The translations under genes were made by a program, and so were the position numbers. Below the pieces are notes generated by a model. The model was not told the origin of the DNA. It saw only the letters and a list, made by a program, of their open reading frames with translations, and searched no databases. Shown piece after piece: positions 7,358 to 15,990 of a stretch of 34,586 nucleotides of DNA (position 1 is the first letter of the stretch; each line of letters begins with the position of its first letter). Source of the DNA: Clostridiales bacterium (lineage in GTDB: Bacteria > Bacillota > Clostridia > Oscillospirales > Acutalibacteraceae); contig JAJQGK010000118.1 in NCBI GenBank assembly GCA_021200555.1, forward strand, positions 1 through 34,586, read 5' to 3'.

Positions 7358-9166
7358 ATGGGTTTTTATAAAAATTTATGTCCCGGCTGTATGAATGAAG
7401 TTGGCGATGCAGAGGTTTGTCCCTTCTGCGGATTTGACCTTAAAGCGGAGCAGCAGTCTCCTTTCCTTGCCTATGGTTCTGTAATTGCCGGCAAATACGT
7501 TATCGGCGATGTGCTTGAACAGAACAGCGAGGGCGTAACCTATTTGGGGCTTGACACTATCACCAACAACTGTGTCAGAGTCAGGGAATTTTTACCCTTT
7601 GAAATATGTACAAGAGAAAAAAATGAGCTGAAAATCACTCCGAACACCTCATATGATATTACTTATGAGAGCCTCCGCAAGGACTTTCTCTCCATGTGGC
7701 ACGCTCTTATGAAGCTTAAAAATTCCGACAATCTCATTTCCGTTCTCGATGTATTTGAAGCGAACAACACCGTATACGCCATTGCCGAAGCGGACGGAAA
7801 TATGACTCTTGCCGATTATCTCAGCGAAAACGGAAACACTCTATCCTGGGATACGGTAAAAGAAAAGCTTTTGCCCGTAACGGACGCCTTAACCGAAATA
7901 AACAATGCGGGACTCGTTCACGGCTGCATTTCTCCCGACACGTTGTTTTTGTGCGGCAACGGGAAATTCAAGCCCTGGGGCTTCAGCATACGGGACGAGA
8001 GAAAAGCGGAAAGAGTCATTTCCACAGACATCCGTCCGGGCTACGCCGCAATTGAGCAATACGCCAACGATATGCAGCTGACGCCCGCCACCGATGTTTA
8101 CGGATTTTGCGCAACTCTTTACAGGTGCGTTACGGGTTCTGTGCCTATTGATGCGGAAATACGTTCAAAGGAGGACACTCTTTCAATTCCCGCCGAATAT
8201 GCAAAGGAGCTTCCCGATTATGTTCTCCACGCCTTTTTAGGCGCAATGCAGGTTCAGCCGAAAACAAGGACACAGGATATTCAGTCCTTCAAATTCTCCC
8301 TGACAAGAGAGGGCTATGAAAGCCTGAAAGCGAAACAAAACGGTTTGAACAGCACCGTTTTGGTGGATCCCCTTTCAGATATCAAGCCCGGAGATTTAAA
8401 TTCTGAGCAAAAGACATCGACTGTTGTTTCTTCTTCAACTCCGGCAATTCCCGTTCTGAAAAAGGATGCCGTTGTCGAAAAGAAAAACAATACGGCTGCG
8501 ACAATCCTCATGTGCTTCAGCATAATTTTTGTTATGATAATTTTCTTCATATGTCTTGTGCTTACGGGCATAATAACAATTAACACGGGAGGGACCTCAA
8601 CCGCTCAGGTTGTGACCATGCCCGACTTTACGAACCGCTCAAAGGACGACGAGGCAATTGTGGAGGCGGCGGAAAAATACGGCTTTAACATAACTCTTCA
8701 GCCTGCTTCATCCTCAACCGTCAGCGAGGATCTCATTTTTGAGCAAAGTATAGCCGCAGGCACTCAGGTTGCCGTCGGTACGTCTCTCATATTAACATAC
8801 AGCAAGGGAGTTTCCACTGTAACCCTGCCGAACTTTATAGGAATGACGTTTACGGAAAGCGTATACTATCTGGGAAGGCTTAATCTCTCTTACAATATTG
8901 TGGAAAAGAAAAACACGGGATCGGGAACGGCCGGTCAGGTTGCCTCCATGACTCCCGCTGCCGGCTCCGTAGTTTACGAGGAAACCGAAATCACGCTTGA
9001 AATCTGGGGCGAGGTTGGGGGCACCGACAGCTCGTCCGGCACGGTAACAGGCTCCGATACGGGCAGCGAGATCACATCCTCGGATTCAATCTTAGACAGT
9101 ATTTACGGCAGCTTAAGCGACAGCGTCAGCAGCTTGAGAGATACAATTGAAAGCTTCCTTAACTGA
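7358..9166 (+). CDS. Membrane pseudokinase with zinc ribbon and PASTA domains
   Basis: A 602-aa single-pass membrane protein of the PknB/Stk1-like architecture. The start is ATG 7358, fixed by GGAGGG just upstream and by the promoter at 7296-7324. An N-terminal zinc ribbon has C8, C11, C21 and C24 (CPGCM, CPFCG). The kinase-like domain spans ~45-325 and keeps fold markers (REFLPFE after beta-3, GYAAIEQY, DVYGFCATLY) but lacks catalytic ones. The Gly-rich loop is missing (LEQNSEGVTYLG), the beta-3 Lys aligns with Arg76, HRDIKP is replaced by HGCISP (189-194), and the DFG Asp by PWGF (207-210). One membrane helix lies at ~385-413 (ATILMCFSIIFVMIIFF). Two extracellular PASTA-like repeats follow (MPDFTN, LPNFIG), then a Ser/Thr-rich tail. 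PASTA domains bind muropeptides or beta-lactams in studied proteins; a sensory or scaffold role in cell-wall signalling is inferred. Confidence 0.85.
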   Translation: MGFYKNLCPGCMNEVGDAEVCPFCGFDLKAEQQSPFLAYGSVIAGKYVIGDVLEQNSEGVTYLGLDTITNNCVRVREFLPFEICTREKNELKITPNTSYDITYESLRKDFLSMWHALMKLKNSDNLISVLDVFEANNTVYAIAEADGNMTLADYLSENGNTLSWDTVKEKLLPVTDALTEINNAGLVHGCISPDTLFLCGNGKFKPWGFSIRDERKAERVISTDIRPGYAAIEQYANDMQLTPATDVYGFCATLYRCVTGSVPIDAEIRSKEDTLSIPAEYAKELPDYVLHAFLGAMQVQPKTRTQDIQSFKFSLTREGYESLKAKQNGLNSTVLVDPLSDIKPGDLNSEQKTSTVVSSSTPAIPVLKKDAVVEKKNNTAATILMCFSIIFVMIIFFICLVLTGIITINTGGTSTAQVVTMPDFTNRSKDDEAIVEAAEKYGFNITLQPASSSTVSEDLIFEQSIAAGTQVAVGTSLILTYSKGVSTVTLPNFIGMTFTESVYYLGRLNLSYNIVEKKNTGSGTAGQVASMTPAAGSVVYEETEITLEIWGEVGGTDSSSGTVTGSDTGSEITSSDSILDSIYGSLSDSVSSLRDTIESFLN

Positions 9167-9197
9167 TAAAAATTTTATGATATATGAAAAGAGTGGA

Positions 9198-10586
9198 ATG
9201 CATTTGCTTAATGATTTAAAAGCGGAATATCTATCCGGTATTTCAAGTTATACCGAGCTTAGAGCTCAGGTAAATACAATGTACGGAGTGAGCATTGTTT
9301 CCGGAAATCTTGTGGACAATTCAAGAAGTCAGACAAGCGGAGTCAATGCGAGAGTTTACAAAAACGGCGTTTACGGTTTTTCCTCCATGGGAGAATATTC
9401 CGATGAAAGTGTTAAGGCGGTAATCGACGCAGCCCAACGCAACGCTCTGTTTATGGACAGAAGGGTAAACAAGGGCAAGCCTCCCCTGTGGGACACTGCG
9501 CCCGCCGACTTTACGGAAAAAAGGGACTTTGTTGAAATCCCTCAAAAAATCCTCATTGATTACGCCAAAGAGCTTGACGAATATATTAACGGCAAGTATC
9601 CGGATCTTGCGTCAAGAAGCGTTATGATAAGATGCGACAGCATTGAGCGTTTGCTCCGTGTTAGCAACGGCAGCCGCTCTCACAGCATAAGCCCCAGATC
9701 CTGCATTTACGTGTCAATGACGACGGAAGCCTCGGACGGCTCTGCAATTGAACTGTTTGACATTATGGACTGCGGAAAGGGCTATTTCAGCGATTTATTC
9801 ACGGAGCCGAAGGAGCTTTACGAAAAGGCGGACGAACTTTACACAAGGCTTATGGCAAAGCGTGACGGCGTTTTCTCCGATGCGGGAATTTGCGACTGCA
9901 TAATCGATTCTTCAATAGCGGGAATGATAGCTCACGAGGCGGTAGGTCATACTGTTGAGGCCGATCTTGTTATGGCTGGGTCGGTTGCGGCATCAAAATT
10001 AGGCTGCCGTGTAGCGTCTGAAAAGGTATCAATCACAGATTTTGCGCACACCGCCTTCGGAAAAGAGGCTCCCCTCCCCGTTTATGTGGACGATGAGGGA
10101 GTTGTATGCGAGGATGCGCCGTTAATCAAAGACGGCATTCTTGTGGGATATATGAACAACAGGGACAGCGCTGTAAACTTTAATATGAAGCCTCAGGGCA
10201 ATGCAAGAGCATTCAGCTTTTCCGATGAGCCTCTTATAAGAATGAGGAATACGGCCATTCATCCCGGCACGGATAAATTAAGCGATATGATAGCGTCCAT
10301 TGACAAGGGGTATTATCTTACAAAAACCATGAACGGTCAAGCGGACACCACCGGCGAGTTTATGTTCGGCATAACCATGGGTTACGAAATCAAAAACGGC
10401 AAGCTGGGCAAAGCCATCAGGGACACAACAATTTCAGGCGTTGCCTTTGACATGCTCAAAACGGTGGATATGCTTTCGGATGAGGTTGCATGGTCGTCCT
10501 CCGGCTATTGCGGAAAAAAACAGCCTATGCCCGTTTCGGACGGCGGTCCCGCTGTTAAATGCAAAGTAAATATCGGGGGAAGATAA
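9198..10586 (+). CDS. tldD: TldD-type metallopeptidase
   Basis: About 462 aa. The zinc motif is the TldD version, HEAVGHTVEAD (HExxxH with the downstream acidic residue), preceded by the typical IAGMIAHE-like segment. Other family marks are GNARAFSF and the C-terminal KKQPMPVSDGG. TldD pairs with TldE to form a protease that digests unfolded peptides and, in some bacteria, matures leader peptides of microcins and other RiPPs. The start is uncertain. ATG 9198 gives the expected N-terminus but GAGTGGA lies almost against it; ATG 9177 and TTG 9204 are alternatives, and the track's TTG 9147 lies within the pseudokinase gene. The gene follows the pseudokinase closely and overlaps the tldE region, so an operon is likely. 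No RiPP precursor is visible nearby. Confidence 0.9.
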   Translation: MHLLNDLKAEYLSGISSYTELRAQVNTMYGVSIVSGNLVDNSRSQTSGVNARVYKNGVYGFSSMGEYSDESVKAVIDAAQRNALFMDRRVNKGKPPLWDTAPADFTEKRDFVEIPQKILIDYAKELDEYINGKYPDLASRSVMIRCDSIERLLRVSNGSRSHSISPRSCIYVSMTTEASDGSAIELFDIMDCGKGYFSDLFTEPKELYEKADELYTRLMAKRDGVFSDAGICDCIIDSSIAGMIAHEAVGHTVEADLVMAGSVAASKLGCRVASEKVSITDFAHTAFGKEAPLPVYVDDEGVVCEDAPLIKDGILVGYMNNRDSAVNFNMKPQGNARAFSFSDEPLIRMRNTAIHPGTDKLSDMIASIDKGYYLTKTMNGQADTTGEFMFGITMGYEIKNGKLGKAIRDTTISGVAFDMLKTVDMLSDEVAWSSSGYCGKKQPMPVSDGGPAVKCKVNIGGR

Positions 10587-10597
10587 GGAGAAGCGTT

Positions 10598-11902
10598 ATG
10601 GAAATTTCCGAAATAAAAAATTTAGCTCAATATACCCTTTCCTGTCTTAAAAAATACGGCGCAGACGATGCGCAGTGCAAGCTGACGTTCGGATCTGTGG
10701 ATGAAATAAACGTAGATGCCGGAGAGTTCAGCCTTATGAGATCCACCTTTGACAGCTCCGTTACAATGAAGGTTATAAAAGACGGAAAAAAGGGCGTTAT
10801 AGGAATAAACAAAACCGATAAGCAGTCCATTGACAAGGCTGCGAAGGAATGTGTTGAAAATGCGGAGGTTTCGGCGGTTGACGACTGTCTCTCCATATCG
10901 GACAATCAGGAAAACGAGGATTTTGTCTACGGCGTCGACACTCCCGACCGAGATAAGCTTTTCGACCGCATTAACGAGTATATAAAGGACATTGAAGCGG
11001 ACTATCCAAAGGTATTTATAGAGCAGCTTATTGCCGATTTTTCGGAAGCTCAATCTGTCTTTGCGAATACCAACGGCGTTGAGTTTTCATACAAATGCGA
11101 TTATTACTCAATGGGCTCCATGTATTCGGCTCATGACGGTGAAAAAACAACCTCATTTAACTCTCTTGGGATTGATTTCAGCGATCTTGACAAGAAGATT
11201 ATCGATCAAGGCATAGGGAGAATGATGTACGCCCTTTGCGAAAAGGAGCTTGACGCTGTACCTTATGAGGGGAAATTCACCGGAACGGCGGTAATCGCTC
11301 CGTCCTGTCTGGGAGATATTATCGGCACGGCGGTCAGCAATTTCACAGGAGACGACATGATAATCGATTCCACAAGCCCATGGAGAGATAAGCTGGGTGA
11401 AAAGGTGGCATCGGACAAATTAACCGTTAAGCTTATACCTATTGACGACAGGGTTATCGGCGGAGAAAGATACACCGGAGAGGGATATAAAACGAAAAAC
11501 TGCACTGTCATAAACAAGGGCGTTTTGGAGAGCTTTACACTGTCCGAGTACGCTGCGAGAAAATCCGGTGAAAAAAGATGCTCCACGCTCAGCGGCTGCA
11601 TGGAGGTGGAAGCAGGCGACACTCCATATGAAGACCTTATAAAAAATATTGATCAGGGCATTCTCGTTTGCAGGTTTTCAGGCGGAGTACCGGCAGGCAA
11701 CGGCGATTTTTCAGGCGTTGCGAAAAACAGCTTTCTTATAGAAAACGGCAAAATTACGAAGCCCATACTTGAAACCATGATAAGCGGCAATCTCAGAGAT
11801 ATGATGCAGAACGTAACCGCCGTATCAAAAGAAACGGCTCAGGACGGCTCTTGCGTATTCCCCTGGGTGGCTTTTGACGGAGTAACAGTATCCGGCAAAT
11901 AG
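10598..11902 (+). CDS. tldE: TldE/PmbA-type partner of TldD
   Basis: A 434-aa TldD/PmbA family protein without the HExxxH motif, as expected for the non-catalytic TldE/PmbA subunit that supports the TldD active site. Family-like segments include TNGVEFSYKCDYYSMG in the middle and the GDFSGVAKNSFLIENG followed by the GNLRDMM stretch near the end. The start is ATG 10598, fixed by AAGGAG 7 nt upstream; the track's 10559 start lies inside tldD. Only 11 bp separate it from the tldD stop, so the two subunits are co-translated. It is the last gene before a repeat-containing gap. Confidence 0.9.
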   Translation: MEISEIKNLAQYTLSCLKKYGADDAQCKLTFGSVDEINVDAGEFSLMRSTFDSSVTMKVIKDGKKGVIGINKTDKQSIDKAAKECVENAEVSAVDDCLSISDNQENEDFVYGVDTPDRDKLFDRINEYIKDIEADYPKVFIEQLIADFSEAQSVFANTNGVEFSYKCDYYSMGSMYSAHDGEKTTSFNSLGIDFSDLDKKIIDQGIGRMMYALCEKELDAVPYEGKFTGTAVIAPSCLGDIIGTAVSNFTGDDMIIDSTSPWRDKLGEKVASDKLTVKLIPIDDRVIGGERYTGEGYKTKNCTVINKGVLESFTLSEYAARKSGEKRCSTLSGCMEVEAGDTPYEDLIKNIDQGILVCRFSGGVPAGNGDFSGVAKNSFLIENGKITKPILETMISGNLRDMMQNVTAVSKETAQDGSCVFPWVAFDGVTVSGK

Positions 11903-11924
11903 AACAAAAAAATTATAGTTTAAG

Positions 11925-12090
11925 TAAGCACTGATCAAGTCGAGCGAGTCGAGCTTCACGGATTTTTTTGCAAGACAAGGAGCAAAGCACAAGGAATACC
12001 GGCGTATAAGGAGCTTTGTTATGATGTATTGCAGAAAAAAGAGCGACAGACGTTGTACTCAGCAGCTTCGTAAAATTTAATCGGTGCTTA
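11925..12090. repeat. MITE-like imperfect palindrome, ~166 bp
   Basis: The element has imperfect terminal inverted repeats: left TAAGCACTGAT (11925-11935), right ATCGGTGCTTA (12080-12090, reverse complement TAAGCACCGAT). The inside is loosely self-complementary too (TTTTTTTGCAA against TTGCAGAAAAAA; GCAAAGC against GCTTTGT), so a transcript would fold back. It holds no ORF. A shorter relative in the opposite orientation lies at 26561-26658 (shared GCACCGATTAAAT and CTGCTGAG blocks). It sits in the gap at the junction between the tld operon and the metal/tetrapyrrole operon. Confidence 0.65.
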
Positions 12091-12101
12091 ACTTAGCATA
12101 T

Positions 12102-12146
12102 AATACCGTAGCGGATGCATTAAAAAAAGGCATTTGTTACGGTATT
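12102..12146. terminator. Strong hairpin, possible terminator
   Basis: AATACCGTA (12102-12110) pairs perfectly with TACGGTATT (12138-12146), with an additional GATGC/GCAT inner pairing around an A-rich loop. The 3' side has only a weak T tract (TTTCGTATTTAATAAT). It can end transcripts from tldE or insulate the downstream operon. Confidence 0.5.
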
Positions 12147-12313
12147 TCGTATTTAATAATAAAAAGATTGGCATAATGACAGTATTTAAAATTTTGTACA
12201 TATCTTATCTTTTTACATAAAGCCAAATATTACATTCACCAAAAAGACTTTAAATCGGATTTAGATGTAATTGCCAACCTGTCAAGCGCTGCCTTATTTG
12301 TCTATGAAACCTA
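12147..12313. other. AT-rich spacer, no feature seen
   Basis: No ORF with a ribosome site, tRNA or recognised riboswitch is visible. It leads into the promoter at 12314. Confidence 0.5.
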
Positions 12314-12342
12314 TTGACAAAGTAGGAAATGGGTGTTATACT
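12314..12342 (+). promoter_or_regulatory. Promoter of the metal-handling and tetrapyrrole operon
   Basis: TTGACA (12314-12319) and TATACT (12337-12342) are 17 bp apart. No other clear promoter or long gap appears until 20493, so this one probably drives all eight genes from the DUF2318 protein to hemL. The leader before ATG 12478 is ~130 nt and of no recognised class. Confidence 0.75.
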
Positions 12343-12477
12343 TTTACAGAGAAAAAAGTTTTAAATCGTCATAGTTCATATTAGGGCATGCAAAGCACTC
12401 TCAATTAGGTATGTATTTTAGATATGAAGAATATGTATATCAGATTTAAAGCAATCAGTAGAAAGCAAGGTTATGTA

Positions 12478-13020
12478 ATGAAAACAAAAGCAAAAACCAA
12501 AACTATTATTTTGCCTATAGTTGCGGCGGTAGTTGTGATTGCGGCTGTTTTAGCAATAGTAATACCGAGAACAAGCGGAGATTCAGCCGATGCAGTAAAT
12601 GCCGAAACCACACGGAAATCAGCGCAAAGCGGCACAGATATACCTGTATTCACGGGTAATATTGAGATTAATGAAAGCGAAATTACCGAAACGGCAGCGT
12701 TTTTTGATTACGATGCAGACAGTGCAACTGTAGAGGTGTTTGCGGTCAGAGCTTCGGACGGAACTGTTCGATTGGCACTGAACACCTGCCAAGTATGCAT
12801 GGGTTCGCCATATGCATATTTTGTGCAAAGCGGTGACAGCTTTATATGCCAAAATTGCAACAATTCATTTAATACAGATAATATCGGAATTGAGAAGGGC
12901 GGCTGTAATCCAGTACCGATAACGGCAGAATATTATGAAACCACAAATGGGGTAATAACAATTTCCTCGGATTTTCTTGAAGGATATAAAAATCAGTTTG
13001 CAAATTGGAAAAGCTTTTAG
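12478..13020 (+). CDS. DUF2318/FtrD-like membrane-anchored metal-binding protein
   Basis: A 180-aa protein with an N-terminal membrane anchor or uncleaved signal (residues ~10-30, TIILPIVAAVVVIAAVLAIV), followed by a Ser/Ala-rich linker and an extracytoplasmic domain. That domain carries the DUF2318 cysteine pattern: CQVC (104-107), CQNC (124-127) and GGCNPVPI (C143). DUF2318 proteins are linked to iron and copper transport (FtrD-like). The start is ATG 12478 with AAGG 8 nt upstream; the in-frame ATG 12424 would put a charged segment before the anchor and has no ribosome site. The next gene, 10 bp on, is a copper-type HMA-SafE fusion, so the pair probably handles a metal at the membrane. Which metal is not decided by sequence. 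Confidence 0.82.
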   Translation: MKTKAKTKTIILPIVAAVVVIAAVLAIVIPRTSGDSADAVNAETTRKSAQSGTDIPVFTGNIEINESEITETAAFFDYDADSATVEVFAVRASDGTVRLALNTCQVCMGSPYAYFVQSGDSFICQNCNNSFNTDNIGIEKGGCNPVPITAEYYETTNGVITISSDFLEGYKNQFANWKSF

Positions 13021-13030
13021 GTGATATGCC

Positions 13031-14311
13031 GTGAAAAAAATATGCCTTAATGTGGAGTCCATGAAATGCGCCGCCTGTGAAACAAGTGTTGAAAACGCTG
13101 TTAAAAAGGTTGACGGAGTAAGCACCGCAAAAGCAAACTGCGAAAAAAACACCTTGATTGTTGAGTTTAATGATCCGGCAAGTGAAGAATTAATAAAAGC
13201 CGCCGTTATCAGGGCGGGTTACGGCATTTCAGACAAACAGAAAAACAATAAAAATTCAATCTATATTCTTGTGATAATATTAGGCTTATATGTTATTGCA
13301 ACGCAATGCGGACTTACGGAGGCCTTCCAAAAATTTCCCACAGTAAGTGAGGAAAAGGTCAGCTATGCGGTTTTGTTTGTTATCGGTCTTTTAACCTCGG
13401 TTCACTGTATCGCAATGTGCTCGGGCATTAATCTGGCTCAAAGCGTCAATTCCTCGGAGAAAAACCCCGTGTTAAAGGGCTTATCGTACAATCTCGGCAG
13501 ACTTACGGGATATACTGTTGTCGGCGGTGTTCTCGGTTTGATAGGAGAAGCGGTTGCCATAACGCTTAAGGTACGAGGAATAATAGGCATAATTGCAGGT
13601 GCATTTATGGTAATAACCGGAGTAAATATGCTTGGCAATTTCGGATTGTTAAAAAGGTTAACGCCAAAAATGCCGAAAGGATTATCGACTGCTATGGCAA
13701 AATTCAGCCGGCACGGTTCTTTTGCGGTGGGCTTGGTAAATGCTTTCATGCCATGCGGTCCTTTACAGTCAATGCAGCTCTATGCAATAGCCTGCGGAGG
13801 TTTTATATCCGGTGCGCTTTCTATGTTCTTTTTCTGCTTAGGTACAATACCGCTGATGTTTACATTCTTCTTAGCGGCCGGAGTTCTAAAGAAAAAAGCG
13901 AGGGATGTTATGCTTAATGTAAGTGCTGTACTCGTTTTTGTATTCGGAATATATATGCTGCAAAACAATTTTGCTCTTACCGGAATATCCCTGCCGTCAA
14001 TATCTCAGTCGTCAAGCGGAAATATAATAACGGCAACGGTAAACGGCGATAAGCAATATATATCATCATCACTTCACTCAAACGGATTTGACGATTTGCA
14101 GGTGGAAGCACATATACCCGTTGTGTGGACTTTAACTGTAGATTCCGATACACTCAACGGATGCAATAATGAAATTGTAATCGCAGAATATAACATACAA
14201 ATAAAATTGCAGGAGGGTGAAAACATAATTGAATTTACGCCGACCGAAGAAGGAACATTCACCTATACCTGCTGGATGGGAATGTTAAAAAATACAATTA
14301 CGGTAGTATAA
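13031..14311 (+). CDS. HMA-SafE(TauE-like)-cupredoxin fusion membrane protein
   Basis: A 426-aa three-part protein. An N-terminal heavy-metal-associated domain (1-70) has the CxxC copper site MKCAACET (C13, C16). A membrane part (~75-315) of the SafE/DsbD-like type contains SVHCIAMCSGI and VNAFMPCGPLQ, paired Cys motifs in membrane helices. The C-terminal ~100 residues form a cupredoxin-like domain ending in TCWMGM (C414, M416, M418), typical Cys/Met copper ligands. This layout suggests passage of copper or electrons across the membrane. SafE names imply sulfite export, but the HMA and cupredoxin ends point to metal. The start may be GTG 13031 (gtgaaaaaa) after AGGTGATATGCC. hemA begins 2 nt after the stop, so this gene is tied to the tetrapyrrole operon. 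Confidence 0.85.
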   Translation: MKKICLNVESMKCAACETSVENAVKKVDGVSTAKANCEKNTLIVEFNDPASEELIKAAVIRAGYGISDKQKNNKNSIYILVIILGLYVIATQCGLTEAFQKFPTVSEEKVSYAVLFVIGLLTSVHCIAMCSGINLAQSVNSSEKNPVLKGLSYNLGRLTGYTVVGGVLGLIGEAVAITLKVRGIIGIIAGAFMVITGVNMLGNFGLLKRLTPKMPKGLSTAMAKFSRHGSFAVGLVNAFMPCGPLQSMQLYAIACGGFISGALSMFFFCLGTIPLMFTFFLAAGVLKKKARDVMLNVSAVLVFVFGIYMLQNNFALTGISLPSISQSSSGNIITATVNGDKQYISSSLHSNGFDDLQVEAHIPVVWTLTVDSDTLNGCNNEIVIAEYNIQIKLQEGENIIEFTPTEEGTFTYTCWMGMLKNTITVV

Positions 14312-14313
14312 AA

Positions 14314-15429
14314 ATGTTTGTTCTTTCAATAAATTTCAAAACAGCCGATTTGTCTCTTCGCGAGGCGTTTTCGTTTGATAATAAAAAAACGGCTGCTCTT
14401 TTTAAAATATTAAAATTAAATCAAACAGAAGCCTGTGTATATCTTTCCACCTGTAACAGGTGCGAAATTTACGGCAGCGGAGACCCATATAAGGCGCTGT
14501 CGGTTTTTTGCAAATTTGCGGGTGCAGATGAATATACCGTTAAAAGCCATATTTTAATTTACAATAGTAAGAGAGCAATTAATCACCTTTTTCGGGTATG
14601 CTGCGGGTTTGAATCCATGGTCTGCGGAGAGGATGAGATACTCGGTCAAATCAAAAAGGCCTTTGAGTTTTCGCAAAAAATTTCCTTCACAAATTATGAG
14701 ATTAACGAAAGCTTTAAATGTGCAATAACCTGCGCAAAAAAGGTGAAGACAAACACTCTGATTTCAAAAAGCTCCGTGTCCGTTGCAACTATTGCTGCGG
14801 GCGTTTGCCATAAATTTTCGGCAGACAACAAAACGGTTATGCTGATAGGTGCAGGTGGTGAAATCGGGGGTAAGGTTTTGAAAAATCTGCTTTCATACGA
14901 TGACTTTACGATTCTTGTTACATCCCGCAATATCAGTAAAAAGGAAAATCCAAAATCAAACCTGAAGTATATTGAATACAGCAAGAGATATAGTTATGTT
15001 GATGAAGCCGACATTGTAATTTCAGCAACCAAAAGCCCGCATTTTACGATTTTGTATGATAATTTGAAAAGCTGCATCAAAACCGATAAAAACCGTTTAT
15101 TTATTGACCTTGCGGTACCAAGAGATATAGATGATGAGATAAAGAAAATTACCGGCTTAACACTGACGCAAATTGATGATTTTAATAAGATTGCCGAAAA
15201 TAACAGTGAAATTAAAGTTAATGAAATGCAATTTGCCAATGATATTATCGCCGAATACGAGGATGAGCTTTTGAAGACACTGGAGTTTCACAAGCTTGTT
15301 CCCACAATTAATTCAATAAAAGATCTTGAAATTCGCAATTTTATATATAATTTCAGAGATTGCGCAACTGCAAATGAGCTTGAAAGCTTTATTACAGTGC
15401 TTGAAAAAATGCAAAAAAATGACAGTTAA
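14314..15429 (+). CDS. hemA: Glutamyl-tRNA reductase
   Basis: A 371-aa cytoplasmic enzyme that reduces glutamyl-tRNA(Glu) to glutamate-1-semialdehyde with NADPH, the first step of C5 tetrapyrrole synthesis. The signature STCNRCEIY contains the catalytic Cys47. MVCGEDEILGQIK and the NADPH motif MLIGAGGEIGG follow, then a short C-terminal dimerisation region. It is about 40-50 residues shorter than many HemA proteins, mostly at the C-terminus. It starts 2 nt after the HMA-SafE gene and is followed by the Met8-like gene after 18 bp. Its GSA product is used by HemL, encoded at the end of the same operon. Confidence 0.95.
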   Translation: MFVLSINFKTADLSLREAFSFDNKKTAALFKILKLNQTEACVYLSTCNRCEIYGSGDPYKALSVFCKFAGADEYTVKSHILIYNSKRAINHLFRVCCGFESMVCGEDEILGQIKKAFEFSQKISFTNYEINESFKCAITCAKKVKTNTLISKSSVSVATIAAGVCHKFSADNKTVMLIGAGGEIGGKVLKNLLSYDDFTILVTSRNISKKENPKSNLKYIEYSKRYSYVDEADIVISATKSPHFTILYDNLKSCIKTDKNRLFIDLAVPRDIDDEIKKITGLTLTQIDDFNKIAENNSEIKVNEMQFANDIIAEYEDELLKTLEFHKLVPTINSIKDLEIRNFIYNFRDCATANELESFITVLEKMQKNDS

Positions 15430-15447
15430 TGGAAGGCGGAGTGGCTG

Positions 15448-15990
15448 ATGACTTTGTTTCCGTTTTTTGAGGATATAGAAAACAAAAGCTTCTTAATAGT
15501 AGGTGGGGGAAAGGTCGCAAAAGAAAAAAAAGACAAGCTCAGTTTATTTACAGATAAAATTACTGTCGTGGCAGAAAACACGGAGCTTACCGGCGTTCAT
15601 GTTATAAAAAGAAAATTCAAAGAGTCGGATATCGATGCTGCCGATGTTGTGATATGCGCAAGTGACGATAACGAGTTAAATTCACATATTGCAGCGCTTT
15701 GCCGCAAAAAAAATATTCCCGTAAATGTTGCAGACAATCCGTCTCTCTGCACATTTATATTCCCTGCTCTGATAAAGCAAGGAGATTTGACTGTAGGAAT
15801 TGCAACGGCGGGTAAAAGCCCCGTTTATTCTGCATACATAAAAAAGGAATTTGAAAAAGTAATACCGGATAATACCGAAAAAATTATAGATGAACTTTGG
15901 CTTTTAAAAAATCAGCTTAAATATACGGTGCCCAAACAAAGTGAACGGGCAAAAATACTGAAAAAAAAGTTATCGGAGCTATTTTTATGA
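15448..15990 (+). CDS. Precorrin-2 dehydrogenase / sirohydrochlorin ferrochelatase (Met8/CysG-N type)
   Basis: A 180-aa protein matching the N-terminal half of CysG or yeast Met8. The NAD motif is FLIVGGGKVAKEKK, and the oxidation-site region VVICASDDNELN and the PVNVADNPSLCTFIFPA segment are typical. It oxidises precorrin-2 to sirohydrochlorin and may insert Fe2+ to give siroheme. Clostridial members vary in chelatase ability, so that second activity is inference, although no separate chelatase (SirB/CbiK) is seen nearby. Its start ATG 15448 follows GGAAGGCGGAG, and its end overlaps hemC by 4 nt (ATGA). Placement among hemA-hemC-cobA points to siroheme as the product. Confidence 0.9.
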   Translation: MTLFPFFEDIENKSFLIVGGGKVAKEKKDKLSLFTDKITVVAENTELTGVHVIKRKFKESDIDAADVVICASDDNELNSHIAALCRKKNIPVNVADNPSLCTFIFPALIKQGDLTVGIATAGKSPVYSAYIKKEFEKVIPDNTEKIIDELWLLKNQLKYTVPKQSERAKILKKKLSELFL

